From positions 124,001 to 188,000 of the forward strand of contig BPJM01000001.1 in assembly GCA_026004615.1 (NCBI GenBank): a DNA stretch of 64,000 nucleotides. The letters run 5' to 3'. Positions 46,501 through 56,134 of the stretch are shown here, one piece after another (position 1 is the stretch's first letter; each line of letters starts with the position of its first letter). The notes under the pieces were generated by a model. It was not told the origin of the DNA, did not search any database, and worked only from the letters and a program-made list of their open reading frames with translations. The translations under genes were made by a program, and so were the position numbers. The stretch is from Planctomycetota bacterium. GTDB lineage: Bacteria; Planctomycetota; J058; J103.

Positions 46501-47240
46501 ATCCCCTGCCCACCGCCCAGAGCAGCCTCGTGCACGGGGTGGAGTTCCTCACCCACCCGGTGCGCCAGGTCGTCGTGACCCTGAACATGGGGCTGCTGAC
46601 CCCGTTCAGCCCGCTGCCCAGCTACTTCCAGAAGATCATCGACCAGGCCGAGATCGACGAGCAGGCATTCCTGGACTTCCTCGGGTTCTTCGACCACTGG
46701 ATCCTGCAGAGCTACCTCGGCGCCGCCTATCCCGAGCGCAATCCGGCGATCTATCCCCGGTGGGAAGAGACCAAGCGCCACTACCTGCAGCTGCTCGGGC
46801 TGCGCGCGCCAGCGACCCTGTACTGGCTGTTCCGGCTGGCCTTCCCCGAGCTGGGCCTGCAGGTCCAGCGCTGCCGCCTCGGCCGCGCGCTGGGACTGGA
46901 ACCGGCGCGCCTCGGCCACGCCGCGCTCGGCGGCGCGCATGCCCTGGGCGGCCGCACGGACGTGCAGGTCACCGGCTTCGAGATCGTGCTCTACGCCGAC
47001 GACGAGCAGACCGATGACGGCCGCGCGTGGCCGGAGGAGGTGGCGCGCCGGCTCCAGGAGCTGCTCTTCCCGCTGCTGCGCGACCCCATGCTGGAGCTGC
47101 TGGTGCGGCTCGTCATCCGCACCCAGAAGGGCTGGGCCCGGCTCACCCCGCAGAGCTACCTGGGCTTCGACCGCATCCGGGGGGGCCCGGAGACGGCCCG
47201 CACGGTCATCGTCCACCAGGGTCCCGTCCCGCGCGGCTGA
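43590..47240 (+). CDS. tssG: TPR protein fused to T6SS baseplate subunit TssG
   Basis: 1216 residues. Residues 1-60 contain a possible zinc cluster (Cys25, His29, Cys46, Cys52, Cys55). Residues 60-225 are an unassigned alpha/beta domain, followed by a Pro-rich linker (about 225-250). A long array of TPR-like helix pairs runs from about 255 to 930, with repeats such as RLGEVYMARGEAREAIENF. The last 280 residues match TssG/ImpH/VasB: ARFDVIALLEQLRRLGY, LFRSNPLP, MGLLTPFSPLPSYFQKI, FLDFLGFFDHWIL. TssG joins TssF in the baseplate wedge and is normally about 300-350 residues on its own. No other tssG is in the locus, so this gene must supply it. The ATG overlaps tssA. Confidence 0.85.
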   Translation: MTESTATAADPRGALAERLERLARCGRRHGSARGGAADGAAARPPCDDELLCPWCARRAADRAARHALDTWGPVCAVRLVGPPGARAALRAACDAELQWLATITIAGRGAVRPRWVEGFDHVWLFFPEALRPALEDRYGERLVSLSPAGAGEELRRTWLSVHEAAMAAQAAAPDDPAAALAGLPWLTEPEAPRTGGGTEACAALGWVGEQAPAAARALLDAARPQPDAPRRLPVPARRPERPPPPPEPPAPKNLEQALGAYRTALAVAEALVEQKPEHMPWQRDVLFAYRNIARTLRALGRPDEARQCCAQALVRSHAALALDATNPEVQRALAALQRERAATLAACGELREATEALRQELAIQGRLVRLAPDPDHPALQRELLEANLRLGALCAELGDDAQALAAYGAAADVAERMAALRPQEPVWQRELAAACELAGHALAATGQLAQAREALQSAYAAYELLAAAEPAEPAHRFGLHRTRTALGQVLQRQGALEAAREVHGAALALATRQAALQPDAADWHRAVAASHEHLAEVALALGDAQAAYEACKAAVLARDAVARREHAEARWQRELLLARLMTGDVLRAQGDERGALATYRAALPLAQALWEAAPDDPERQRDLAIAEGRLGDMWLAQGAVGEALAHYRRALERSEALCEAAPSDPRRRADLAAARQRVGDALRARGDLEEALAAYRAALAGHRELAEQAPDDHDAQRQVMLGHLDCGELLAALGDWPAAYEQLHAALELAQELFALDPDPPARRRDLAICQERLGEVLLAEGDLSAALRLQLAALAVREGLLAERPEELVRRRDVAASRQRLGEVYMARGEAREAIENFRAALALREDLVRREPTRAPWLYDLALGQRRLAAALAASLELEPALALARAAVASAEQLAQLEPGNASWLAELAACREQVREIERTRAELPEAGTRERIHRLQREAARFDVIALLEQLRRLGYDADDILFRSNPLPTAQSSLVHGVEFLTHPVRQVVVTLNMGLLTPFSPLPSYFQKIIDQAEIDEQAFLDFLGFFDHWILQSYLGAAYPERNPAIYPRWEETKRHYLQLLGLRAPATLYWLFRLAFPELGLQVQRCRLGRALGLEPARLGHAALGGAHALGGRTDVQVTGFEIVLYADDEQTDDGRAWPEEVARRLQELLFPLLRDPMLELLVRLVIRTQKGWARLTPQSYLGFDRIRGGPETARTVIVHQGPVPRG

Positions 47241-47438
47241 GGGGCGGAGGCGCCGGGGGCATCCCCGCTGGCCCTCCTTGCGGTCCCGAACGGCAGCCCC
47301 GGTGCCCGGGGCAAGCCCCGCCGGATCGCGCGACCGGATCCTCCCCCACCGGCCCCGGCCGCCCTGTGGGGAGAAGACGGAGAGACGAGGCGGACCGCCC
47401 CGCTGGCCAGTGCCTCCGCGGCGCTTTATGGTAAGGGC

Positions 47439-48356
47439 GTGATCCGAAGCGGGCGGCGCGAAGCTCGGTGGGCCCAGAGCGGCGGCGGGCCGGGTTGTGT
47501 GGCCGCGCTCGTGCTGCTCTGCTGCGCGGGTGGCTGTGCCGGCACCCCGGCCCCCCGCGCGCGGCTGGCGCGCGCCGACTGCCCCTTGTCGTTCGTCTGC
47601 TGCTACGCCCGGGAGGTGCGGCCCGAGCAGCTCGAGGGCTTCGCGCTGGCGATCCTCGACGCGCAGGTGCGCGCCGCCCCCGCGGCGTTCGCCGAGCAAG
47701 GGCGGATCGTGCTCGGCTACCTGTCGCTCGGCGAGACCGCCACCCATGACCCGGCATGGCCCGAGCACGCCGGGCAGCCCTATCTGGTGGAGCCCAATCC
47801 GGACTGGCCCGGCTCCTGGCGGGTCGATCCGCGCGCGCCGGCCTGGCGGGCGCACGTGCTCGCCCGGGCCGAATGGCTCCTGGCGCGCGGCTTCCACGGT
47901 TTCTTCCTGGATACCGCCGACGTGGCCGCCTGGCTCGAGGAGCGGGACCCGGCGCGTTTCGCCGGCGCGCTCGAGGCCATGATCGAGCTGGTGCAGGCCC
48001 TGCGCGCGCGCTTCCCCGAGGCCCCCATCGTGCTCAACCAGGGCCTGGCGCTCTACCCCGCGGTGCGGCCAGCGGTGGACGCGGCGCTCGCCGAGGGGCT
48101 GTTCGCGCGGTACGACTTCGCCGCGCGGCGCTACGAACCCACCCCCGATGATCCCTCGGAGCGCGGCCGGCGCGAGCGCTTCGCGGCGCTGCGCCGGAGC
48201 GGCCTGCGCGTGCTCAGCGTCGAGTACGCCCCGCCCGAGGACACCGCGCTCATCGCGCACGCGCTCGCCGGCTGCCGGCGGCTCGGCTTCGATCCCTACA
48301 TCGCGACCGTCGAGCTCGATACGGTGCGGCGGGATGCGCTGGAGCTCGTGCCATGA
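47439..48356 (+). CDS. PelA hydrolase part as separate lipoprotein (GH114/GH166-like)
   Basis: 305 residues. The lipoprotein signal ends CCAGGC (Cys33). The mature part is a TIM-barrel of the TM1410/endo-alpha-1,4-polygalactosaminidase type, with Glu99 in LGYLSLGET, Asp158 in FFLDTAD and IVLNQGLAL. This matches the hydrolase half of PelA, which cuts the Pel polymer (partially deacetylated galactosamine-rich). GTG start with GTAAGGG upstream. The 198-bp gap before it shows no gene and may hold the pel promoter, which I cannot pinpoint. Its stop overlaps the deacetylase ATG. Confidence 0.82.
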   Translation: MIRSGRREARWAQSGGGPGCVAALVLLCCAGGCAGTPAPRARLARADCPLSFVCCYAREVRPEQLEGFALAILDAQVRAAPAAFAEQGRIVLGYLSLGETATHDPAWPEHAGQPYLVEPNPDWPGSWRVDPRAPAWRAHVLARAEWLLARGFHGFFLDTADVAAWLEERDPARFAGALEAMIELVQALRARFPEAPIVLNQGLALYPAVRPAVDAALAEGLFARYDFAARRYEPTPDDPSERGRRERFAALRRSGLRVLSVEYAPPEDTALIAHALAGCRRLGFDPYIATVELDTVRRDALELVP

Positions 48357-50614
48357 GGCGAGAGCACGCTCTTTCGCGCCTGTTCCGGCCCGGCAGCGCG
48401 CGGCGCCGTTGCGGACCTGGGGCCGCAGCACCGCCACCGCCGGCAGCCGCTGGCTGGCGTGGACGCTGGCGCCGCGCTGCCACGGCACCGCGGCGCGCGA
48501 TGCTGGGCACCGCCCTGCTCGCAGTCGTGATCGCGCCGCCGGCTCTGGCCCAGCCGCCGGCCGCGCCCGAGCCGCTCCGGCTGCGCGTGTTGTGCCTATA
48601 CGACGGCACCGAGGGCACTGGCCCCGCGCGCGGGCCGTTGCACGAGATGCTCGAGCTGCCCGCCAACCACCTGGGACTGCGCTTCGACTACCACGACGTG
48701 GCACGGGGGCTGCCCGATGACGCCGCCATGGAGCGCTACCGCGGCATCGCCACCTGGTTCGCCGATGGCGCGCTGCCGGGGGCGGAGCGCTACCTGCGCT
48801 GGCTGGTGCGCCAGCTGGCGGCGGGCAGACGGGCGCTGGTGATCGGGCAGCTCGGGGCTGCGGTCGAGGCGAGCACGGGGGAGCCCGTGGATCCGGCGCT
48901 CCTCGCCGCGGCCTACCGCGCGCTCGGCCTGCTCTACACCCCGGCCTCGACCGAGAACCCCCTGCTGATCGAGCTCCAGCACGCGGTCGAGCCGCTGGTC
49001 GCGTTCGAGCGCCGCCTGGAGGGGGAGCTGCACTGGTTCGACGGGCTCGCCGCCAGCGCACCCGGCTCCCAGGTGCTGCTGCGGCTCAGGCGGCGCGACC
49101 GGCGCGATGTGCGGTGCGACGCCGTGGTGATCACCCCCCGGGGCGGCTTCGTCGCCCCCGGCTACGAGATCTGGGTCGATCCCGAGCCGCCCCACGGCGC
49201 GCAGTGGCGCGTCGATCCCTGGGCGCTGCTCGGCGCCGCCTTCGCGCTGCAGGGCCTGCCCCGCCCCGATCCCACCACCCGCACCGGTGCGCGGCTCGCC
49301 TATGCCCAGATCGATGGCGATGGATTCGCCAGCCCCTCGCTCGCCGTGCCCGGCCAGATGTGTGCCCGCGTCATCTACGAGCGCATCCTGCGGCCGTTCG
49401 CCTTTCCCACCACCGTCGGGCTTATCGCGGCGCCGCTCGATCCGGACGGCCCGGCCTTCGCCGGCCAGCCCGAGCTCGAGCTGGCGCGCGCCATCTTCGC
49501 GTTGCCGCACGTCGAACCGGCCACGCACACCTATTCCCATCCGTTCGACTGGCAGCAGGGCAACCGCGCCTTCGCCGCGCCCTGGGCGGGCCACGATCCG
49601 GTCGCCGAGGTCGAGCGCTCGGTCCAGGTGCTGGAGCGGCACATCTGCCCGCCCGGCCGCGAGGTCCGCGCCGTGCTCTGGTCGGGGGCGGCCAACCCGC
49701 CCGCGGCCGCGGTGGCTGCGGCCGCGCGGCTCGGCCTGCCCAACCTGGGCGGGGGGCTGACCCGGCGCGATGCGGCGCAGCCCTCCGCGAGCGAGCTCCG
49801 GCCCTACGCCCGCTGGGCCGGCGAGCACCTCCAGGTCCATGCCGCGACCGCCAACGAGAGCGACTTCACCGGCGGCTGGCGGGGCCCCTTCGACGGCTTC
49901 CGCCACGTGACGCAGACCTGGGAGTGGACCGGCGCGCCGCGCCGCACCCATGCGGTGGCGCTCTACTACCACTTCTACAGCGGCGAGCACCGCGCCTCGC
50001 TGGCGGCGCTCGAGCACGCGATCGCCTGGCTGCGGGGCCACATGCACGAGCTGTTTCCGGTGCCGGCGAGCCAGTATGCGCGCACCGTCGAGGGCTTCGT
50101 GGGGGCGGAGCTGTACCGGCTGCCGGACGGCGGCTGGTCGATCCGCAACCGCGGCGCGCTGGCGACGCTGCGCTTCGATGGCGAGCGGCGCCACGTCGAT
50201 CTGGAGCGCTCGCGCGGGGTGCTGGGGTTCGCGCACCAGCGGGGCGCGCTCTACGTGCACCTGGACGAGCGGACCGCCGAGCCGGTGGTCTACCTGAGCG
50301 AGTCCGCGCCCGCGCGGCCCTGGCTCGAGCTGGCGACCGTGCCCGTGTATGCCTTGCGCTGCGAGGAGCGCTCCGAGCTCGAGCTCGAGATCGAAGGGGC
50401 GCCGTGGTGCCGGCTAGTGCTGGCGGGGCTGCGCCCGCAGGCGAGCTATGAGATCATCGTACGCGCAGCGCGCAGCCCGGCGGACAGTGCGCCCCCGGCG
50501 CGCGCCTTCGCGCGCGCCGCCGATGCGCACGGGCGGCTGGAGCTGGCGCCCGCGGGCAGGGGACGGCTCGTGTTGCAGCTGGCGCTGAGCCCGCGCCAGG
50601 GCGAGAGCAGATAG
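48353..50614 (+). CDS. pelA: PelA deacetylase part as separate exported protein
   Basis: 753 residues. An Arg-rich N-terminus with a hydrophobic segment (about 50-66, ending ALAQ) suggests export. An in-frame ATG at 48500 would give a more ordinary signal peptide, but it lacks a ribosome site; the ATG at 48353 has GGAGCTC and overlaps the previous stop. The carbohydrate-deacetylase core carries the metal and catalytic motifs YAQIDGDGF (Asp321, Asp323) and THTYSHPF (His392, His396). Beta-rich C-terminal domains follow. It corresponds to the deacetylase half of PelA, which removes acetyl groups from Pel in the periplasm. Confidence 0.88.
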   Translation: MRREHALSRLFRPGSARRRCGPGAAAPPPPAAAGWRGRWRRAATAPRRAMLGTALLAVVIAPPALAQPPAAPEPLRLRVLCLYDGTEGTGPARGPLHEMLELPANHLGLRFDYHDVARGLPDDAAMERYRGIATWFADGALPGAERYLRWLVRQLAAGRRALVIGQLGAAVEASTGEPVDPALLAAAYRALGLLYTPASTENPLLIELQHAVEPLVAFERRLEGELHWFDGLAASAPGSQVLLRLRRRDRRDVRCDAVVITPRGGFVAPGYEIWVDPEPPHGAQWRVDPWALLGAAFALQGLPRPDPTTRTGARLAYAQIDGDGFASPSLAVPGQMCARVIYERILRPFAFPTTVGLIAAPLDPDGPAFAGQPELELARAIFALPHVEPATHTYSHPFDWQQGNRAFAAPWAGHDPVAEVERSVQVLERHICPPGREVRAVLWSGAANPPAAAVAAAARLGLPNLGGGLTRRDAAQPSASELRPYARWAGEHLQVHAATANESDFTGGWRGPFDGFRHVTQTWEWTGAPRRTHAVALYYHFYSGEHRASLAALEHAIAWLRGHMHELFPVPASQYARTVEGFVGAELYRLPDGGWSIRNRGALATLRFDGERRHVDLERSRGVLGFAHQRGALYVHLDERTAEPVVYLSESAPARPWLELATVPVYALRCEERSELELEIEGAPWCRLVLAGLRPQASYEIIVRAARSPADSAPPARAFARAADAHGRLELAPAGRGRLVLQLALSPRQGESR

Positions 50615-50632
50615 CGGGCCCGGGGAGAAGCG

Positions 50633-53600
50633 GTGGGCTGGCCGCGGCTCAAGATCGCGCTGTTCGCGGCAGCGGTGCTGGCCACCGCGGCGCTGCTCTT
50701 TCCCGGCCGTCGCGAACTCGCCGAACTGCTCGCCGCCAGCGGTCGCACCGAGGAGGCAGCGGCGCTCATCGAGCGGGCGCTCGAGCCCGCTGCCAGCGCC
50801 CGGCCGCCGCTTGCCGGCCAGCCTCCCGAGGCCCAGCGGGCGCAGGTGCGGAGCCTCGAGCTGGCCCTGCCCCTGCTGCTCGCCGCCGGGCACCGCCGGA
50901 GCGCGCTCGCCGCCGCCGAAGAGCTCGCCGCGCTCGAGCCCGGGCGCGCGGAGCACTGGCTGCGGCTGGCGGAGCTGTACGCCGAGGAGCTGCGCCCCGA
51001 GGACGAGTACCGGGCGCTCGAGCGCGCGGCCGCGCTCCGAGCCCGCGATCCCGCACTCCTCCAGCGGCTGGCGGCGCTGCAGCGCCGGCGCCAGGAACTG
51101 GGCGGGCTGGTGCGGACGCTGAGCGCGCTGGTGCCGCTGCTCGAACGGCCCGCGGAGGTGCTCGAGGAGCTGGCGCTGCTGCGGCTGGCCGCGGGCGAGG
51201 TGGAACTCGCACGCGCCGCGCTCGAGGAGCTGCTGCGGCTGCGGCCCACCGATCGCGCCGCCTGGCGGTGGCTGCTGGAGCTGGAGCGGGTGCGCGGCGA
51301 GCAGGCGGCCTACGCCGCCGCGCTGCGCCGGGCCCGCACCGCGCTCGGCGAACCGGCGGCCACCCTGCTCGCCGTCGACCTGGAGCTGAGCGCCGGGCGG
51401 ACCGAAGCGGCGCTCGAGCGGCTCGTGGAAGCGCTGCGCCTTGAGCCCGAGCCGGAGCTGTACCGCGCCCTGCCCGGACTGGCCCACGCGCTCGGCGATC
51501 CGGCGCGCGCCGCTGCCCACCTCGAGCAGCTGCTGGCAGCGCGCCCGGACGACCGGCGGGTGTTGGAGCTCGCGCGCGCGCTGTGTGCCGCGGCGGGGCA
51601 GTTCGCGCGCGCGGCCGCCCATGCCGAGCGGCTGGCAGCGCTGGCGCCCGGCGATGCCGCCGCCTGGCAGGAGCTGGCGGAGCTGCGGGCGGCCGCCGGG
51701 GACGCGCTCGGGGCGGCGGCCGCCATGCGCCAGGTGGTGCGGCTGCGCCCGGGCGAGGTCGAGCCGCTGGTGCGGCTGGCGGAGCTGCAGGTCTGGTCCG
51801 GCGATGCCGCCGCCGCGGCCTCCGGCTACGCCCGGGCGGTGGCGCTCGCGCCCGCACGGCCCGAGCTGCGCGAGGCGTGGGCGGACGCGCTCCTGGCCGC
51901 CGGCCAGCCCGGGGCGGCGGCCGATGCCCTGGCCCCGCTCGTCCAGCAGCGACCGGGCGACCTGCTGCTGCGCGAGCGCGTGGTGGAACTGCTCGTGTGG
52001 GCCGAGCGGCTCGCCGAGGCGATCGAGGCGCAGCGCGCCCTGGCGGAGTTCGCCGCGCACGAGCCGGCGCCGTGGCGCCGCCTGGCGGAGCTGCTCCGCT
52101 GGGCGGGTCGGGAGGCCGAGGCGGTTGCGGCGCTCCAGCGCGCGGTGGCGCTCGTGCCCGAGGACGCCTCGCTCCGCGAGGAACTGCTCGCGGCGGCGCT
52201 CGCGGCAGGCCGCCTGGAGGTGGCGGCACCCACGCTCCGCTGGCTGGCACGGGCGCGCGGGGGCGATCGCGCCACCCTGCTCCAGCTCGCCGAGGTGGAG
52301 CTGTGGCGCGGCGAGCAGGCCGCCGCGCAGCAGGTGCTCGCCGAGCTGCTGGCGCGCGCACCCCGGCGACGCCGAGGTCGCCCGCCGGCTCGCGCGGGTG
52401 GCGCTCGGGCGCGGCGATCTGGAGGTGGCCGCCGAGGGCTTCGCGCACCTGGTGCACCTGGTGCCGGGCGATGCGGAGGCGCTCGCGGCGCTGGCCGATC
52501 TCGCCGCCTGGCGCGGGCAGCCGCAGCAGGAGGCGCGCTGGCGGCGCGAGCTGCTCGCCCGCGGCATCGAGCCGGCGAGCAACGCCCGGCGGCTGGCCGA
52601 GCTGTATCTGGGGGACGTGGAGCCGGATGCGCAGGGGCTGGCGCTGCTGGAAGGCTTCGTGCAGGCCCATCCCGAGCAGCTCCAGACCCGTGCCCTGCTG
52701 GCGCGCGTGCAGCTCGCGGCCGGGCGAGCCGCGCCGGCGCTCGCCCACGCCGCGGCGCTCGCCACCGCGCGTCCGGACGGCACCGAGGAGCAGCGCCTGC
52801 TCGTCGAGGCGCTGCTCGCCGCCGGCCAGCGCGCGGAGGCCGAGCGCCGGCTGGCCGCGCTCATCCGGCGCTGGTGGCAGCAGCCGCAGCTGCTCCGCTA
52901 CGCCGCCCGCCTGGCGCTGGAACACGGCGCCGAGCCGGTGGCGCTCGCCGCCTGGGCGCGGCTGGCCGAGGCGGACCCGGGCGACGCCGAGGCGGCGGGG
53001 TGGGCGGGAAGGCTCGCGGTCTGGAGCGGTCGCTACGAGCTGGCGGTGCCCTGGCTGGAGCGCGCGGTGCGCGCGCGGCCGCGCGACGGCGAGCTGGTGC
53101 TGCTGTCCGGCGAGGCGCTCGCCGCCGCGGCGCCCGAGCATCCGGCCGCCCAGCGGCGCTTCCGCCGGGCCTACGAGCTCCTGCGCAGCGACGAGCACCC
53201 GGAGCATGCGCTGTTGCGGGCGCGCGCGGCGCTGCGGATCGGACGCACCGCCGAGGCGCTCGCGCAGCTGGAGCGGCTGCGGCGCGAGCGCGGCCCCGAG
53301 CCGTGGCTGGAGCTGCTCTACGGGCGGGCGCTGCTCCAGGCGGGCGCACACCAGGCCGCCCGCGCCGCCGCCGGCCGGGCCCTGGAGCTGGTGGCTGCCG
53401 GGGGCACGGAGCAGACCGCAGCCGCGGGCGGCGAGCCTGCCCGCGCGCGCGCCGCCGCGCGGACCGAGGCGCTGCTGCTCATGGCGGATGCGGCGTGGAG
53501 CCGGGGCGAGCTGCCGGCGGCGCGGGATCTCTACGCCGCGCTGTCGGACGCCGAGCCGGACAACCTGACGCTGCGGCGCAACCACGCCGAACTGCTGCGC

Positions 53601-55055
53601 CTCACGGGCCGGTGGCCCGAGGCGCTGGCCGCCTACCGGGAGCTCGTGGTGCGCGAGCGGCGCGGCCGGCTCGGTCCGCCCCGGCGCGCACCGGCCGCCC
53701 CGCCCCCCGCGGCGGGCAGCCCTACCCACCCTGGCCGTGCCACCGGCGGTGCGGGCGCGAGCGGCGGCAGCGGCCAGGCGCCCCCCTCCGGCGCTAGCGG
53801 GAGCGCGCCGGCGACCGAGCGCCAGCGCGAGCCCGGGCCGCAGGGCGAGCCGGCCGCCGATCCGCAGGCTCGGCGGGCGGGCGGCGGCACGGCTGGCGGC
53901 GCAGGGGCTTTGCTCGTCCCTGCCGAGCGCGAGCCGTCCCCGGCCGAGCCCGCTGCCGCTGCGCGGCCCTGGGACCGATCCGATCTGGAGCCGCTTCTGC
54001 CGGTGGGACCCGCCTACGTGCCGGCCGCGCGCGCGCAGCGGCGGTCCGGTGCGCAGCCGTTCGGCCTGTCGTACGAGGAGCAAGCGCTGGCGGAGCTGCG
54101 CCGCGCCTACGGAGCTGCGCTCGGCCTGCACAGCCGCTGGCTGAAGATCGACGACGAGCAGGCGCTCGAGCTGTCGGTGCGCGCCGAGCGGCAGCTCGCG
54201 CGCCGCTGGCGGACCGAGCTGCAGGCGGGCTGGCTGCGGCTGCGCGGCGAGGTGCCGGCGCTCGCCCGGACGCTGCGCGACGGCCGCTTCGTGCACCTGG
54301 GGATCACGCTCGCGCGCCGCCCCGCGGGCAGCCCACCGCGGCTGGAACTCGAGCCCGGCGCCGATCTGTGGACGGGCGAGCCGGGCGGCACCGCGCTCTC
54401 GCCCCGGCTGCGGGCGCGGCTGCTGCTCGGCGAACGGCTCGTGCTCGCAGCCGAGGGTCAGTGGAACGCGCTCTGGACGAGCCCGGTCGAGGCGGTCGCG
54501 TTCGGCGGCCGGACCAGCCACGTGCGCGCCGAGGCGAGCTACACCCGGCCGGCCCGCCCGCTCGAGCTGGCCGAGCTGCGCGCCGCCTTCACCTGGCGCA
54601 CCTTCCGCATCGACGGCGATCGGGTGCCGGGCGGCCGCCGGGACGGTTTCGATCGCGAACCGGCGCTGGAGCTCGGAGCCGTGCTACGGCTGCTGGAGGG
54701 CCCGCTGCAGCTCGATCTGCGCTACGCCTTCCGCTGGAGCGAGCACGGGGGCAGCGACGCCGACCGCGCGCTGGTGCCGCTGATCGAACGCTCCACTGCG
54801 CACGTGTTCACGCTCGCCGCCGAGGCGGCGCTCACCGACACGGTGCGCGCGAGTGCGTACGGCTGGGTGGCGGAAGACCCGGCCCGCGATCTCCGGCTGG
54901 TGCGCGGCGAGGCATGGGGAGTCGGTGGGAGCATGGTGCTGGAGCTGGGCCAGCGGCTGCGCCTGGAGGCGAGCTACGGCTTCGCCGCGGAATCCCTGGC
55001 CGCGGTCAGCGGTGAGCTCCACGAGCTCGGAGCGGCGCTCTGGTATCACTTCTGA
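50633..55055 (+). CDS. pelB: PelB outer-membrane exporter with TPR scaffold, frameshifted
   Basis: From the GTG at 50633 (GGGGAGAAG upstream), an N-terminal membrane helix and TPR-like helical repeats run in frame to the 4-C run at 52361-52364. Then the coding phase moves by one base (GDAEVARRLARVAL) and continues to 55055. Removing one C gives about 1473 residues. The order is a membrane helix (8-25), alpha-solenoid (about 30-990), a Pro/Ala/Gly-rich stretch (about 1010-1090) and a C-terminal beta-barrel of about 350 residues ending ELGAALWYHF with a terminal aromatic. This matches PelB, which guides Pel past PelA and through the outer membrane. It is longer than the P. aeruginosa protein. 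Confidence 0.8.
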
Positions 55056-55134
55056 GGCCGGGAGTGCGCCGGCGCCGGCGAGCGGTCGCCGCGGGCAGTA
55101 TGCTGGGGAGGGGAGGCGGCAGGAGGAAGAGGGG

Positions 55135-56134
55135 ATGGCAGAGCGAGGGGGATCCGGCGCCGGCGGCATGCGGGCGCCGTGCCGGCGCGCGGGCCGTGCC
55201 GCGCTGCTCGCCGGGTTGCTGTGCGCGAGCGGCTGCGCGCACACCTTCCGCAGCGACTGGGTGGCACCCGGCTTTCGCACCGCGGTGCTGCCGCGCGTGG
55301 CGGTGATGCCGTTCGAGAACCTGACGAGCTATCCGGATGCGGGCGAGATCGCCAGCCGGCTGTTCGCCACGGCCATGTACGAGCGGGGCTTCCACCTGGT
55401 GCCCGAGCCGGTCGTGCGCGCGGAGCTGATGCGCCGCGGGATCGATCCGGAACTCGACCGGCGCGCGGCGGCGACCGCCGACTGGGCGGCGATCGGACGC
55501 GCGCTCCAGGCCGATGGTGTGCTCGTGGGCGCGGTGGGCGAGATGCTGTACAAGCGCGACCTGGGCGAGGACCCGGTCGTCGGCTACTCGGTGCGGATGA
55601 TCGATGTGGCGACCGGACGCGTGGTCTGGGCCGCGAGCCACTCGCGGGCCGAGCACGGGCTACTGTACCACAAGCACCACCTGCACGAGAACGTCCAGCG
55701 CGTCGCCTGCGCCATGCTGGAGCACCTGCTCGAGGTGGCGGGCCCGCCTGGCAGCCCCGCCGCCGCGGCCGGGGCCGAGGCCCCCGCCCCGCAGGAGCCA
55801 CCGGCCGCCACCCCCGCCTGCAGCCGAGGCTGCGAGCCCGACGGCGACGCCTGCTGCCGAGCCGGCGCCCTCCCCGCCCGCTGGTGCACCGGCGGCCACA
55901 GCAGCGGGCGGTGCCCAGGCTGGCGCGGAGGGTGGAGCCGAGGAGCCGCCGCCGGCCGGGCGGGCCGAGCCCGCGCCGCCGGCGGCCGGGCCGGGCGCGG
56001 CGCCGGGTCCAGCTCCTGCACCCAGCACCCCGACCGCTGCTGCACGTCCTGCGCTGCCGGCTGCTCCGCCGGGAGGCGCTGCGAAGGCCGATGCGCTGTC
56101 GGAGTTCGAGACCGAGCCGGGAGACCAGCCATGA
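55135..56134 (+). CDS. pelC: PelC-like outer-membrane lipoprotein with Pro/Ala tail, frameshifted
   Basis: ATG at 55135 with AGGAGGA. The lipobox ends CASGC (Cys34). The compact domain (about 45-205: RVAVMPFENLTSYPDAGEIASR, FHLVPEPVVRAELMRRGID, GVLVGAVGEMLYKRD) fits PelC, which forms a ring at the periplasmic side of PelB. After the 5-C run at 55811-55815 the coding-like phase shifts by one base. Reading on, a roughly 105-residue Pro/Ala/Glu tail ends SEFETEPGDQP at 56134, overlapping the next ATG (ATGA). Unshifted, the frame becomes Cys-rich and runs straight into the response regulator, which I consider artefactual. Restored length is about 332 residues, versus about 170 for typical PelC. 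Confidence 0.75.

Noticed and set aside
43482-49061. An 1859-codon minus-strand open frame
   Set aside because: It lies opposite the TPR-TssG and PelA genes, has Arg/Gly/Gln-rich composition and no family features; long empty antisense frames are normal at this GC content.
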